A stretch of DNA of 64,000 nucleotides from Motacilla alba alba (Eukaryota; Chordata; Aves; Passeriformes; Motacillidae), in assembly GCF_015832195.1 (NCBI RefSeq), contig NC_052018.1:57907666-57971665 (forward strand), given 5' to 3'. Under the pieces are notes generated by a model, which searched no databases, was not told the origin of the DNA, and saw only the letters and a program-made list of their open reading frames with translations. Below, one piece after another: positions 39,761 through 54,133 of this stretch. The first letter of the stretch is position 1; each line of letters starts with the position of its first letter. A program made the translations under genes and the position numbers.

Positions 39761-40996
39761 GCCATAAGAAAGTTAAGTCCCACATTCATGGCTAGAATTT
39801 TTTCCTTTCTTCTTACAGCTATTAGTGCTGTTAAGATGGCTTACAAAGGAGCTGGCTCTTCTGAACACTCGAGTTCATCACAAGTCAGTAGCTTTCAGCC
39901 TTTTTCAAAGTATTTCTATGTTCCTTTATTTTCCAGGAGAAGTGTGAGCTCTAGCATAGGTTATTCAAGGCTTGCTTTTCTTAGCAGCCTTGTGAAGACT
40001 TCTTAAAATAGTGGTTCGATAGACTAGAGGAGGAAAATTGCTGATCTATGTGATATCCTTATTTTTTCTATTTTGTTCCCTGTCAAAGGGGACTGTAGTA
40101 CATTCTGGCATTATTCTAGAGGACACACTATATTGAACAGTGTGTAATGCCAGAGGTCTGCAATGGAATTGTGACTCAGACAATCTGATTTATGTAGACA
40201 GTTTAACAATTTGGCATCCTTGTATCCATCCAAGCTGGATCCATTCTGATCTTCTGGGTTAGGAACAAATAAAAAGGAAAAGATTTTTAATTCCTCAGTG
40301 GAATCATTCCTAAGATGGCATGGACCAAGCATATCAAAACAGTAATTTGTCTGGAGAGCAAAACTGTGTAGGGTTAGAAAGCCATATACAATGCTTCTTT
40401 GTCATTGTCTATTTCTTGTTTGCTTCAATCTGTCATGAAATAGCATGTGTTGAGTAAGTTTAACTTGTAAAGAGCTAATAATTATCCAAACAACAAGTGA
40501 CTTGAGAAAGTAGATACAGAAACTTGAACTAAGGAGGTTAGAGATGCTCACAAGTCAAGGTTTGTACATGATGACAGTCCAGTGATAGTGACTGATGCTG
40601 CTGGTGCCCACCACGCTTGGTTATTCTTTGGAGACAAGCTTTCCACGCTCTTCTTTCTGACACTTTCCATGATACCTACAGACCAGATAGCAGAACTGCA
40701 CCTGTGAAGTGTACATGCTAGCTTTTATTGTCTCCCAGTCCTGAAAACTAGATTGTGTCTACTTAGCTGGAACCAGCAAAGTATAGTCGCCTCCTCTACC
40801 ACTTTTTTCCACTTCTGTTGTTTTGAGGTGGTTTCCAAAAATCGAATACCCTTTGGTACCGCAAAGGTCATCACTGGCACTTATTTTAAATCAAGTCATG
40901 ACACCAAGCCAGTTTGGCATTTTAACAGTTACAAAGAATTAACTTTAAGGAGTCCTTCACCTTAATACCTTTATGATCTTTAGAAGCAGTTTTTCC

Positions 40997-41026
40997 TATA
41001 TATATACACACACATATGCACACACA
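40997..41026. repeat. TA/CA microsatellite
   Basis: A short compound run of TATATATA followed by CACACA, ATATGCACACACA. Intronic simple repeat. Confidence 0.75.
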
Positions 41027-42073
41027 TCACCTTTGCCTGAGGTGATGTTTCCTAGGAAACTTTACTTACTCAGGTATCAGTGGCTCCAGCTAATTGTAAC
41101 CAAAAGGGCTAGTATGACAGCAGTTTAATGTGACTTATTCACCACAGTTATACAATCTTTTTTGGTTTTTCCATGTTGTAATTTGCCATGAAATAACTGC
41201 ATGGTGCTCCTCATGCTGTTCTAGCATGGGGTGCTGAGAATGCTAAAGTTTGTTGTGTGTTGAGCACACACATTTGCTTCACATAGTCTACTCTGCCACC
41301 ATCTCCAGTTTCTGGGCTGTAATTGAGGTTTTCTCAGAGTTATGAAGATTTTAACCAAAATGTCATAGTGAAGATCAGCAGCATGAAGTGCAACTTGCTC
41401 CCAGAGTTTGCAGAACAGCCCTTCTAAAGAAACACTTGGTACAAAGTAAACAGGTTTCAGAGGAAAGGAAGGGTGCCCAGTCCCTGAGCAAATACGAGGC
41501 AGCTGAGATGGGTCGCCCAAGATCTCTCCCCTCCAAATACCCCAAAACTTGATCTGTTTTCAGCAGAAATGGAGCTGCTGGCAAAGTTTGGACACCTCCT
41601 CTTTACCAGGAGACCCAAACACCGAACAAAGCAGGAGAATTATGTACCCATGACCATCAGGAGCTTTAAATATTAATAATAAATATTCTTTAAAGCACTT
41701 GAGAAAAAATGCCTTTATCCTCTGGATTTATTTCTTCAGAGGCCCATTTCCTGCACTGTCTGATATATTGGACACTTTTCAAGAATGGGAACAGCCCTGG
41801 GAGCATCTGACATCAGGATTGAGCTGCAGGGAAGGATTTCTCCTGGATAAGGAGGTGATTTTGTACAGGAGGCAGTGAGCAAGAGTCCTCTGCCAGGGAT
41901 TCTATCTAAAGCCCAAGGGGGAAAGGAAAATCAGGATGTAGGCCTTAGTCAAGGGAGCAATTACTTCTGGAAATGGATTTGAGTGGGCTGGGATGAAGGA
42001 AGTGTTTTGGAACAAGTCACCTGGTATTTGTAGTCTCGTTTTTTTCTCACCCCCTTCATTTCCTTCATGAATG

Positions 42074-42100
42074 TTTTTTTTTTTTGTTGTTGTTGTTGTT
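42074..42100 (+). repeat. T12 plus (GTT)5 microsatellite
   Basis: Twelve T followed by five GTT units, continuing into TTCTGAGGGGTTG. Intronic simple repeat. Confidence 0.85.
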
Positions 42101-43690
42101 TTCTGAGGGGTTGTTTGGTTAAGTTGGGTTTTGTAGCTTTCATTTTTGTAGTATTTTGTTTATCAATTAGCCTGTGTAGGGCAGAATACCCTGTGAAACG
42201 TGGTGTGGATTGTATAGAATACAGTTCACTCAGCTAACACCATCTAATGTGCTACCTCAGTGAGGTGTATTTTTCAATTAAAATTTAATATATTGTTTCC
42301 ATTGTGCTGTTATAACGGGGACCATTGTCTTCTGCTTCAAGTGTGGTTTTATAAATTCTAAGATGAAAATGAGTTGAGAGAACTCTGCCAAGAGGAACTG
42401 CAATCATATATGTGAGTCATAAATATTTTACTTAATTGGGGAAATTGTTCATTCTGTTACAGATTACATCTATTCGTAAATATTTTATTTAATAGCTAGA
42501 AAAATGTCCTTTCTGGGTCTTTGGTCCTTCAGCACATCACTAACAGCAGCATTTGAGTTCCAGTACACTGACTGATCCACCAAGAAATCCCTTGCTTCCT
42601 TTGGGATACGCACCCAAAGATCTCTCCAAAAGCTGTACTGGACAAAGGTGGACTATTGTGTGGGTTTTGTTCATTCCGTAGGGTGCCCAGGAGGTCACTT
42701 TTGGGTTCAGATCATCTCCATTCAAGATGAGTAGTTTGTTGGATCCTGGTAATCCTTCAGAGGATGTAGCAGGGCACAAGTTTCTTCTGCCTACCTTGAG
42801 CACCTGGCAGCAAGGCCAATTGGGATTGTATAATCAATATTCAGTACTTTTATAACTTCGTCCAGATGCCGAGAGCAAAGGAGCAATGTCCATACATTTT
42901 GTTGTTGTAAATCCTTTCACGAAAATCGAACAATTGCCAAGAATGTGTAAAACATCAAAGTAAGAGGCAATTAAAATACAATAATTGATAGCAGATGGAC
43001 TTCTGCACCTGAGATCAGTCAGCATGCCAGTGAAAAAGAGCTGTTTACTGCAAGGAACACTACAGCATATGTCAGGGTAGCATCAACATCTTTTCAAACA
43101 TTATTTTAACCATTTTGAAAGTTGCTAAAGTGTTGAGTTTCTTGCTGTGGTTGTTCTTAGACATTGCAGCAAGATCCTTTCCTGTTAAAGATTTCCTGAG
43201 AAAGAAATATGATCTTCGCTCTCCCTAACTCCTGTTGCCATCATCAGGTTTGGCAAATTTTCATTAAAACTTAAAAGTAAACCATTAATTAAACAGTAAC
43301 TAAAGATCATTGGTTAGCTGCTTTCTTTCAGAAACCCTTGTTATCTTCAGGCAATGAAAAACAATGAGATAATATTTTCTTAAACATTATGTAGCTGTTA
43401 AAGTAATTTTTTAAAAAACATTGTCATTTCCAAAACTGATTTTATTAGTTTGTAAAGGTTGATATTTTTGAAGGAAGCACAAACTTGCCTCCATTATGCA
43501 TCTGCTTTTCCTAATAAGAAATTTGGAGGTTTGTTTGCTTTTACGAGGTGGTAAAAGATCACTTGAGTATCACTTCAGGCTTTAGTATGGTATCATTCCC
43601 CTCTGTAATACATGGTGGGTGGATGAGATGAAGATTATATTGTGCATTTTTTTGTTTTGGCCATTTCATTTTGATGTTCTTGTAGTTATT

Positions 43691-43709
43691 GGGTGGGGGG
43701 GGGGGGGGG
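43691..43709 (+). repeat. G-tract: GGGT followed by G15
   Basis: An uninterrupted run of 15 G after GGGT, and followed by TGTGG. It lies on the sense strand, so it would also be in the pre-mRNA. G-quadruplex formation is possible but not demonstrable here, and the run length is error-prone. Confidence 0.85.
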
Positions 43710-46700
43710 TGTGGAAATGCTGTTTTCTTAACTATTCTCTTTTGTTATTTTCATGCAATTTTTTTTTTCTCCATAATTCAAAACCTGAGCTACCTTTGAA
43801 GTGATAGAGCTCTGTAGACTGGAGGAATTTTCCAGTTCTGTGCAGCAAACTTCAAGATGATTCTGGAAATGCTTAGTGTATGCTGCCTAATTTCTCTGTA
43901 CCCTTTTCACACCGAGTGCCTCTGTGTGCTGCGGCACAGTCCAGTTTGAAGATGAAATAAATGACTGCTCACTGGAAGAGTTTGCACAGTTGCATGCTCC
44001 AGAGTGCTGGAGCCCTACCCACAACCCTCATTGCATGGATAGCCTCATGATCTATTTCCAAGTATAGGTTTGAACTGGAGAGTGCGGGGACCATGAGGGA
44101 TCCAGAGATCTGCACACACCTCTCCAGCCGTGCAGTGCAGTGAGGTGACTGTTAACCTCTCTCTCCTGCTCCATGGACTGCAGTTCCCCTGGTGCCAGCT
44201 CCCAGTGCGTGGCCAGCACCACACGTCTCAGTGGGAGTAATTGGCACTCAAAGCGCACCTAAGGACAGGCAGGACTGGAGACCTGGAAGGACTTCTTCAG
44301 AAAGTTATTCCATTCACCTTTTCATGCCCTGAGACTGACAGATGCCCTGAAGTTGAACAAATTTCTGGTGGTGGATCTGTCTTCCAGGGCTCTAACTCAC
44401 ACTAAGAAACGTTATTGAAACCCTGAAGCGTAGCTCCTTCGTGCTGTGCCTCAGGATTCCGACAAGTTTTGGCACGCTGACCATAATGCATACAGGTTTA
44501 TAGCACTATTTATAAATCTCTTGAGTTTCCTCTTGTATTGTTTCTTGCTGAGGGAGTGTGGGATATGCAATTCATCCCATCAGATTTTATTGAGGAGTTA
44601 TCCGCACTCATGTGCATGCTGGATTCTCTTGAGAAACAACATCTGTTTTCTGCAGTATTTCAAGTTTGAAATGGTTGTGAGTTGTTATAGCTCATTTAAT
44701 TAACAAAAGGATACAATTTAAAAATGTGAATTACTTGTGTTTTTTGTCAAACACAATGTTAACTCCATAAGCTGCAGAACAGGGAGGTTTCCTCTATAAG
44801 CTATTTTCTGATTTTTCAGTATTTTCTAATGAGTTGTTTGCCATACTTTATGTAAGCACAGTTTCCTCTGATTTTCTTTCTCTCTTCAACAGAAACCATG
44901 TTATGCCTGTAAAACAGACACTTCTTGTCTTACAGGTGAAAAAGACACTAAGCATGAGTTGGATGTGGTCCTTGGGACCATCTGTTTTGCAAATTGTGCC
45001 ATTGTGCTAACCCTGTTAAGGCAACCTCAAGTTCTGTTAGGATCTTTTCATATAGATAAATGAAAAAATACAGATACATATATGGAGGAATACACCTCAA
45101 AGGCAGGATGTGAACCACTGATAGGCATATAGGTATGATAAAAAAGGAAGCTAAGCAGCATAGTTCCTCGTGGGACCACAACAAACCTGGTGAGCGGAGT
45201 CTTGGTGCTTGACTGTGTACAACTGTTACGTAGATATTATGGCCAATTCAAATAACAAGTCAACACACACTGATAATTTAAATGAAACTTAGTTATTCTT
45301 CCAGTAACTTTGGATGCATTTGTGGAGAGGGTGTGGAGCAACACTTTCATTTGGCTTTCTTGAAAATAACTGGCATTCTCAATTTTTAAGGAAGGTCGTT
45401 ATGGTTTTTTTGTTCAGTCATGTAAGTAAACTTCAGGAGGATCATAAATGCCTAATATAACAGTAGCCTTCAGGCATTCTTAACTAAAACTGTATTTTAT
45501 CTTCCACCAGCTGTGCATTTCCAGGAGTGTAAATGATCCTTAGGATAAGCTGACTGTAAGACTTGCTGCTCTTGCCTTCTAAACACAGAGCCATAGTAAC
45601 AAATAGCACTCTTATTTTTCGCATCATCTTTCTGCAGTTGATTCGCTCTCATGGATGTCTGGACAGTTGCACTGTTTGTAGAGAAAATAGTCTGCTCCTA
45701 GAAAACTAGTTCCTATTAATTCCTAAATTATCTGTATTACTTTTCTTTTTCCATGCTTGAAGCTTTCATGAATTGCAGTAAGCCTTAAGGTACCAAGCTC
45801 GTGCCTTATATTTTCCTTCTCCCAGGGAAAGTGTGATAGTAGCAGTTTTGTTCAAATTTCAGCCATCTAAATCCAGTTTATGATTTTCAGTGGGTAAGGT
45901 GCTGTCATTATCCACTTCTTACCCTGTTCTTTTCTCACAGCCACGCTGTGCAGTGTTGCATAGCTACCAATCTATAACCCAAATATTGTTGCAATAGAGT
46001 GGAGAGTGGTACTGCTCTCTGGGCAATAAATAGAGCATGTATATTTTATGAGATGCCAAGCAAGCTGCTGTATGACTATAAATTTCTGTGGGTTTTTCTC
46101 ATGCTGTACATACCTGCTAATTACCGATTTACATTTTAAGCATATTTTCTCTTTCGTTGTTCATTCTTTTTCAAGTTTTAAAACTGAAGTAATTTTAGTA
46201 TTTAGTTATTTCAGGAAGCCTTGGAGAGGTGGACGTAGTCTGCTGGGCACTGTGCAGGTACGGAATGTGCTACAGCCAGGGGGTGGTTGGCTTTCCCCCT
46301 CCGTGCACAAAAATCTGGGCTCTGGTTACTGAGGTCAGGGAAGAGGGATCCCTCTGGATCCTGCCTGCTGGAGTAAAGACCAACTCACTTATTAATACCT
46401 TCATTCAGCATCATGGAAAATGGTGAGAGGGAAGAGGATCCTGAGCCTGCAGCCATGTGAAAAGCCAGTCAGGTGAAGCCTCACTGCAGCCTTGCAGCAG
46501 ACTGAGCCCTCTTTTCTTTCCTGCCTTTGTGGTTGAAGGAGAGAAATGGAGGGCTGCAGAGGGAATAATCAGCAGTACTCTCCTCAGCCAGGCAGCCATC
46601 TCCTCCTATTGACCTTGAAGTAATGAAAAAAGGATAGATTCTTCTGCAGGTTACCTCTGTGTGTACAGATAATGAGAGCAGAGAGTAATGATCATAAATC

Positions 46701-49700
46701 TAAATGGCTTTGCCTGTTTGAAAGTCTGGGCCATGGGAAAAATGACAGTACATAGTTTATTTTCAGTCTGTAATTCACATATGTACTTGTTCCAAAGTGT
46801 TTCTTCTGGAGGTTTTTTTTTTTTGCCTTGTACTTAATTTTATGCAGCGGTGGTTTTAATTCAAATGAACCTATTCCCTTTTGTTGACTTCAGTTTTCAA
46901 TATGAGAATAGTTGTATTTCCCAAACCAGCAATAAACTGGTTTGATATTTGCATTTTTTTAAATGTAGTAACTTTTCATTAGTTAATACAGTAGAGTTAT
47001 ACTGGTGTAGAACTTTACCTATGAAAGAAAAAAAAAACAAGTCCAAAATATAAAATACATATGTAGGACTTGTATTTAATATTTCTTATTTTAAAAAAAA
47101 TTAAAAATGGAAAAACTCTTCTAAATTAGGTGTAGTTTTAAAAAAATTTAAAAAACCATCTTGGAATTTGGGAGTTTGCTTTCAGATGTTGAACTGCCGT
47201 ACACAAAGTAACCAGAAAGTTGTCTTTGGCAATTTGTTCATTCCCCTCCCAATGAGATGTAATTCATTAAGGCAGTTCCTTGTCAAACATTAACTCAGAA
47301 ACTGGAAGGAATCTGAGACAGAAAATAATTAAGTAACCCTAATGATGTAGTAGTCCAACTACCGTGGCCAATGGATAAAGAATAGTAGCAAGGTGTTTTA
47401 GTACTTAGCTAAGATGCCAGGGTAATGTCAGCCAATAAATGATGTCATGCAGTCAGAGGCAGGGTTTGGTCAACGCAAACTGACAGTGTTGTCTTTTAAT
47501 CCTACTACGTACAATAACAAACATCAGGAAGAACTATATTTAAAAACAGAGGAAATGTACTGAGCCACTAGAAGAGCTTGTTGCATTGTTTTTCCTCTGA
47601 GCTAGATCTCAAGTGAGATGATGGCTGTGCCAGTACTGAGCTCCCGAGGTGCCTTTCCCCCTCCTCAGCACGGGATTAACCTCTGAAATGGCAGCAGCAT
47701 TTCCTCTCTGGAGCAAACGGGACTGTGCTGGGGAGGTTTTACATTTTGCTTGTATTCCCATGATGGAGTCATTACGTGAGTGTTCGGAGCAAAGCTGAAG
47801 CATAAGGGAGATGCTGACCCCCTCACTGAGTATGCAGCACGTCGGGTTAGCAGAATGAAACACAGTCTGACCCAGAGCGTGGGGGGCCTGTAAGTTTGGC
47901 ACTCTGGAGCAGCTGGGATGGTGGTCATAAGATTTTCCTCTTTGGAGGCCAATTATCCTGTTAGGGCTTGCCTTTGGCCAGAGCAAGCACTATAGCTGAG
48001 CTGTGCTTGTTGGGGAATTAGGGAGGATAGAGGGAGGAGGTTGCCTGGCTTTGAGCTCTCTGCTGGAGAGCTGGAGGTGATGGCTGGCCACAGTGTACTC
48101 TGGCTGCTCCCCCGGCGCAGCCTGGGGCCTGGAGGTGATCTGGGCATGTGGTAAGCAGATTAGTTCATTAGCCAACCAACCCTGGCCACAAAAACATGTA
48201 TTGACATCGGTTCAGTGTGTTGAACAAGGCTGGTTGCAGTAAGATGAGTGCCAGAGCCAGCTCCAAGGCAGAATCATTCAAGGGGTTCCCAGGGTGAAAT
48301 TTCCCTCTTCCAGCAAGCTGTTTCATCTCACTCACATACCCTAAGACATACCCCAATCCGACCCTTTGTGTAGGTTATTGTGTTTGGAGTGTTTCTGGTA
48401 CTCAAGTCTGTATAATTTTTTTTCCTACACAGCCGTGTTTTAAGGTTACCTCCTGTGGTCAGGTTAACCACCAGTTTTCGTGAACTCCGCTGACTTGCCC
48501 TGGTGAAAAGTTTGTTCCTCAAAATCTAGTAAATAAGTTTTAATGCTTAAAGACTCTCAGCCAACAGTCAAGCAAAGCTGAATTCCAGGTTTGTTTCAAG
48601 AGATTGTAAGGTCTTTCATCAATTTAGGTATTAATGTAGGGCCTATTATAGCAGGGGCATTCTCCACTTTCTCCACTTACGAGGTTAAGATATCAAAAGG
48701 GTTTAAGGAGTCATTAAGCCCAAATACTGTTTTTAGAGTCCCTTGAATTAGTGGAAATATAGTGAGATATTCAGGGTGTGAATCCAAAGTGACCCAAGTT
48801 GATCCAAACTGGTCCTGTTATAAAACTGCCCCGCAGGCACAGCCTTTACACTGTGCCAGTGGGGGCACTAGGAGCAGGGAAGCCCTTCCTGGCTTAAGGG
48901 GCTGAACCAGGAGAAAATGAAGCAGATCAAAAACCAGCATTATTCTGCTAAACCTGCTCTCCAGACATCTCCTTTGCAAGGGAGAAGCAAGGAATCCTGA
49001 GAGACTTGGGAAATGAGGGAACCTCTGATTTAAACTGTTGTGGGGCACTTCAAGATTTCAATGTCAGTCATGTGCCTTTAATTGCTGCTAAAAATGCCAA
49101 TTTCAAATAATAGTATGCATAGCCTGAGCAGAGCTGTAGCTAACTGTTTAATTTAATTCCATTAAACTATTGACATGTTTAAAAGTATGCAGATGCTAGT
49201 GTCTTATGCTAGATCAGGATCTTAATTATGCATAGTTTGAGATAATTGGGTTGCTTTAGCTTAGTATCTCAACCTGTTAATTCTAACTACTAAATTAGGA
49301 TTCAGCTGTAATTCCTGTATGTTTAGTAGAACTATTTCAATTTGCTCCTGACATTAGGTAAGTGTTGTGATTAATTCTGCTTCTATATTCTGGTTTCTGC
49401 GGGAGAGGTCTGAGTTTAACATCCAGGTAAATTCAGACAATTACATCTTTGCCCTTTGCTGTGTGATTTTTTTTTTTCAGGAGATATAAATGGATAAATG
49501 TTCTGGATAAATATTTTGAGGAACAAGCAAGTCCCAAAGGGTGTTCATTTTGTTATAGAACTTATTCTTAAGTTGCTACCCTGTATTTTTTTTTTTTTGC
49601 TTTTGTTTTCTCTTTCTTGTCTTTTAGAAGCTCATACTTAAAAATTCATCCAAAAAGTACCAAGTTGGACATTTTTAACAGAAAAAATGTGGTAAAGATC

Positions 49701-49807
49701 ACATCTGTGGTCGAGCCTGTGTTGAACAATCCAACCTTTCTCTTAATCTAAGGTTTACATGCAAGGGTAGACTGATTATCTGCTTACAGGTGCAGGAGTG
49801 TAACTGA

Positions 49808-49915
<108 letters not shown>

Positions 49916-49934
49916 GAGTGACATCCAAATTCAG
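49916..49934 (+). other. MTHFD1L: Start of MTHFD1L 3' UTR, ending at a likely splice donor
   Basis: The 19 nt after TGA end in TTCAG|GTCAGT, a good match to a vertebrate 5' splice site. If used, the stop lies only 19 nt before the last junction, under the roughly 50-nt limit, so the transcript would not be expected to trigger nonsense-mediated decay. If not used, the 3' UTR simply continues. Inference from splice-site quality only. Confidence 0.5.
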
Positions 49935-52900
49935 GTCAGTCAACAGCCTTTGTTTTCCTGTTCCAGCTTGGGGGAGGATGTTTGTGCCTAGTATGTGTGT
50001 AAGAAAGGTTGTCAGGAGTTTATCTAGGCTCTAGTTTCAGTAAGGATTTCAGACACTTTGGGGGTGTATTTCATATTGTGCAATTTATCACATGGGTTTC
50101 TGATTTGCTGAATGGTGACTGGCACTTTGCTGTTGCCCACTAATGGCACCTTCTGGATTTCCTGGCACTGTCAGTTTGGCATCAGGAGCAGCCAGCTCTG
50201 CAACTGACCGCTCTTGGCTATGGAAAAAGGCAGTCTGAAGAAACCATGTCAGCTTACTCACCTCAAAAGAAGTACTCTTTGATACAGCACTCACGTGGCA
50301 GTGTGTGTCTGTCATTACCTAGATATCACAGAAGATATTTCTCAGTTTGTTCATGAGCTCTGCTTTGTTTTTTCATGTTTTGTTTTCATAGCTGCCGTCA
50401 TCTCTCTCAAATGGTAATAAGCATTTCAGGAACACAAAGCTGTCCTCTTAGCCTGTTTTGCATGCCGGATTCTCTCCCTTTTCCTCGAAGGTCGCAGTTC
50501 CCCCACCACCTCCTCCCTTTCTCTAAGTACTTAATCTTCTCAGTGTCCTGCTTTAATTTTGTGCAGCACATGTTCCTCACTTAAAAATACAAGATGTTAT
50601 GAAAATATTTCATGCTCCTCCACTTTAACCTTTTAACATAATAAGTGGAGTAAGAGAGAATGTAACCCTGACTGAAATAAACCATGTGTGCCTGTCATGG
50701 GATTCTCTCCTTTCATCACTTAGCTCTCTCCCCCAGTAGATTGGTCTGGAGAGCAAAAGGGTTTTTCTTTTTTAAGACAGAACAACACTATTACTATGAG
50801 CTAATAGGACTGTGATGGGACCCCAGATCAGCCACAGCTTTGAGGTGAATATGCCCAGGTGCTTCAGCCCGGCCTTAGCAGTCCTTTCTTACTGTGGACT
50901 GAGAGAAAGGGCTTTCATTTTCTATTGCTGAGTTTTGATGGATGGTTTGGAGGAGGGGAGGGGTTTGTACAACCCAACCAGACCAAGTGAACTGTTCACT
51001 TGCCCACACATTCACACGAATGCCACAATATTCACGTAACATCTGGTGAGAGCAGATTCTGCCGGTTTGTGTGTGCCAGTCAAGACAAGTAAAAAGCACC
51101 TACCTTGAAAGTTAACCTGCACGCACAGGTAATTAGCAGTATGCAAACCATCCCTGACTATTCAGTGGCTGGGTGGCGTTGCACATACCACTCCTTGGCA
51201 CATATCCCAGTTTTGTTACTGATACACATAATATGTCTGGCAGCTTCATGCATACATATTGATTCATCATGTGTCAGCCATGCAATTGCTTCTGAATCAT
51301 TTGAATGACTGTAGAATCCTAATGAAAAATCTATATGCAGATTCACACAGCTGGCTTAATTGGGTGTTTACTGCCTAGTCTTAACACAAATCCATCCAAA
51401 CTAGGGACTGATGAGTTTGGAAGAACAACAGTAATTAAGCAGACAAAATACTCCATTCCGACTGTGAAGGCCTTTTGTTGGAAGCTGTGCATGAAATGAA
51501 AATGCTAAACTTGGCTTTTAGTCAGTGATGGCGTTTTGTCAGATGTAAAAAGAAATGCCAATGAAGTCACAAAAACATAACAGGTAGGAAATAACACATA
51601 TAGCCAACTGGTAATAAATTTTTAAAATTTCATTATGGAGGTATTGTTGGCATCTGACAGATGAATTATTCATTAAGTTTAAGCTTTTCAAAGAAAAAAA
51701 CCAGCTTGGTTATAGATATATATTTCACCAATATAGGTACATGCTCACCTGTGTTCCTACCTTTAACAATCTAAATAAATGCCTTAAGAGTATGGTAATA
51801 CCCAGTGAGTACCACACAAGGTAGTCAAGTGTTCATTAGCTCTAAAATTTATCTGGTTCATGTGCTAGATTTGTACATTGCTAATTTTGGAAGAAGAGAG
51901 AAATAATATTCCCATGTAGTCTTTACACTTTCTGTGGAGAAGTTTAGCAGCATCCTTTGTTTTCACATACACATTGAAGTGAACCCACACCGTAGGTGAC
52001 ACTACCCTTTTGAGGTCTTTGTGGCTTTATTTCTGTGATGGCAAATGAAGGGATTTTTTTTCATTTAATTTGAATTCTTCAGCATTTTAGTATATGATGT
52101 AATATTGCTAATAATATGGTGTTTTGCCAGCTCATTAGGGCTGGTTCAGATCTTTAAGGCATTTTAATTGAAAAATATTTAGAAATTTGTGGAAGAGCTG
52201 CAGATATTTCATTATAAACATGCCTGTAGAGCTGAGAATAGTTGTTTCAGTGTGCAATTAATATCCTCCTCTGCAATGCTTATCTTCAGACCTGTGAAAG
52301 AGATACAGGCAGAAGTTCCTGCTTCTCAGGATGCTGTGTGAGGCTCTGGCTGAGCTAAAACACTGGGTGTCATTTGCCGCTCTGATTTTTCTCTACCACT
52401 TCACACCAGTCATTTGAACATGCTCTAAAAAGTCATAGAAGCAAAAACCTTATCATAAAAGTCAGCTCTGTTTTTCTCTGTTGACAAATAGCCAATACAT
52501 GGGTACACAATGTTGCAGTCTCTCTGTAGGAGCAACATGATCTATCAAAAAAATGAAACATTAATATACAGAAATGAGCCCAAAGGAATCTGGCTAGCCC
52601 TTCGTCACTGGCCACTGTCCTATTCAAATTATACTGCCCAACTCATACACTAAGAAAGTTGAAATTGTTTCCTTATGAGCTGTCTGTAGAGAGCACCAGT
52701 CAGAGTAAGACTTATCTGGAGACAAGTCTGCCAATAGGGAGGGAAAAAAAAAAAGTAATATTTGCTCGGTGAGGAGAAGTCCCAAACTGGACCTGCACAA
52801 GTAAAGTCTGTTAAGAACCCTTGTGAACTCTAAGGATCCCTCTAATTTACTCAGTAGCAGTTGATGCCTGCTCTCACTGTGCAGGCTTTGAGTATCTGGG

Positions 52901-53563
52901 TTGATGGCAGCAGGAGGAAATTGTTCTCCTCAGTTGGTTGTGACTTTGTGAGGCTGCCACTGTCCACAGTGTCTGATGTATTCTCACACTCTTCTCTTAA
53001 TACTGGCAGAGCATCAGAATTATTTTAATGCACAGCCTGGATACTTTGAGCTTTTCTGAACTTGAGAGGAATCCCAGAGATCTGCATGTGAGCATCTTCA
53101 TGGCCATAAAAAAGTCCATAAGAGCAGGAGACCAAAACTGGTGTTCTAAAATTGCAAACTATTGGTTAGATATTTTCATCTTAATTTATTCAAATACGAA
53201 TAGAAAGTGTTTTAAGACCTTTCCTTTACACAAACTGAGCCTATGGACAAAAAAAAATTACTTCCTTTAGTCTCATTCCACAGTATTAGCTTACAGTCAG
53301 CAACAATTACCACAGTAATGTTCAGTCTGAAGTCCATATAATACTGGAGTACGAGTACAGATGTTTGTTTCTCACCTGGCTGCACAGATAAAAAATAGGA
53401 CGTGCATATGGCATAACTATACATTTTTGTTTATTAAGGTTAAGGCAAAAATATCCCATTTCACTGAAGCACTCATTTTAGAATGTGACACCTTTTTTTT
53501 TTCTTTAAAGAAAGCAAAGATATCTTGTTTCAATGTATAAATTTCTTATCTTTGTCATTTCAG
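49935..53563 (+). other. MTHFD1L: Putative 3'-UTR intron of MTHFD1L (or unspliced 3' UTR followed by intergenic DNA)
   Basis: Bounded by GTCAGT at 49935 and by a pyrimidine-rich acceptor (TTATCTTTGTCATTTCAG) ending at 53563. It contains an alternative poly(A) signal near 50676 that would end an unspliced transcript. Otherwise I see unique AT-rich DNA with no repeat or coding frame of interest. Confidence 0.45.
50676..50681 (+). promoter_or_regulatory. Candidate poly(A) signal AATAAA (unspliced 3' UTR)
   Basis: Canonical hexamer about 760 nt after the stop codon. The following sequence is GU-rich (ATGTGTGCCTGT), as expected of a cleavage region. It would produce a short unspliced 3' UTR if the donor at 49934/49935 is skipped. 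Confidence 0.35.
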
Positions 53564-53734
53564 AAGCCTGAAAATTAAGAACTCCAACTTTCCTGTTTCC
53601 TGCAAGTAGGAGACAAAAAATGAATCTGAAATATTCCTGTTATGTGTCTCTGGAGAAATGTCAAGATAGACCAAAGAGCAAAAGTTTACTCTTTCTTCAA
53701 ACTAGTTTTTATGATGAAATATAGCTGCACAGTT

Positions 53735-53737
53735 AAA

Positions 53738-53768
<31 letters not shown>

Positions 53769-53773
53769 AAAAA
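53735..53773 (+). repeat. A-rich tract (A15 G A12 G A10)
   Basis: Thirty-nine nt that are all A except two G. It lies within the proposed 3'-UTR exon, so it could cause internal priming artefacts in oligo-dT cDNA libraries. Confidence 0.85.
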
Positions 53774-54127
53774 CCAACCCACAGCAAGCTGAAGTTTTAC
53801 TCTCTGTAATGCAGGAAGCTCTCTACTACAGCTTACGCTTGTTTGTGGATAAAATGACATTGAAAAAGAGCAGTTTTTCAACTCAGAGTTTTTTTCTTTT
53901 CTCAGAGGAGTGTACAGAAGTATTTCCTTTATCTTGGCTATCTACTAAAAACTTGCATAAACATGATTATGCTGTGTGACCAAGCCTATTTCTCTCTGAA
54001 AAGTACACTTTTGCTCCTGGCATTCAAGAGCTGAAACTACACACAGATTAACTGCACATTTTTGAGTTATCATCAAGCGTTGCTCTGGATGCGTTTGGGT
54101 AACAGCCAAGCTTCAAGCAAAGAAGAT

Positions 54128-54133
54128 ATTAAA
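54128..54133 (+). promoter_or_regulatory. MTHFD1L: Candidate poly(A) signal ATTAAA
   Basis: The commonest variant hexamer. It is followed within 20-60 nt by T/GT-rich sequence (TGTATTTTGT, then TTTGTTTCCTTGTTGGG). It is the first good signal after the proposed 3'-UTR acceptor. Confidence 0.35.

Noticed and set aside
42540..43025. Two minus-strand frames (87 and 63 codons) in the same reading frame, separated by a single stop region
   Set aside because: It could suggest a broken gene, but I recognise no domain, there is no splice or start context, and runs of this length are expected by chance in 64 kb read in six frames.
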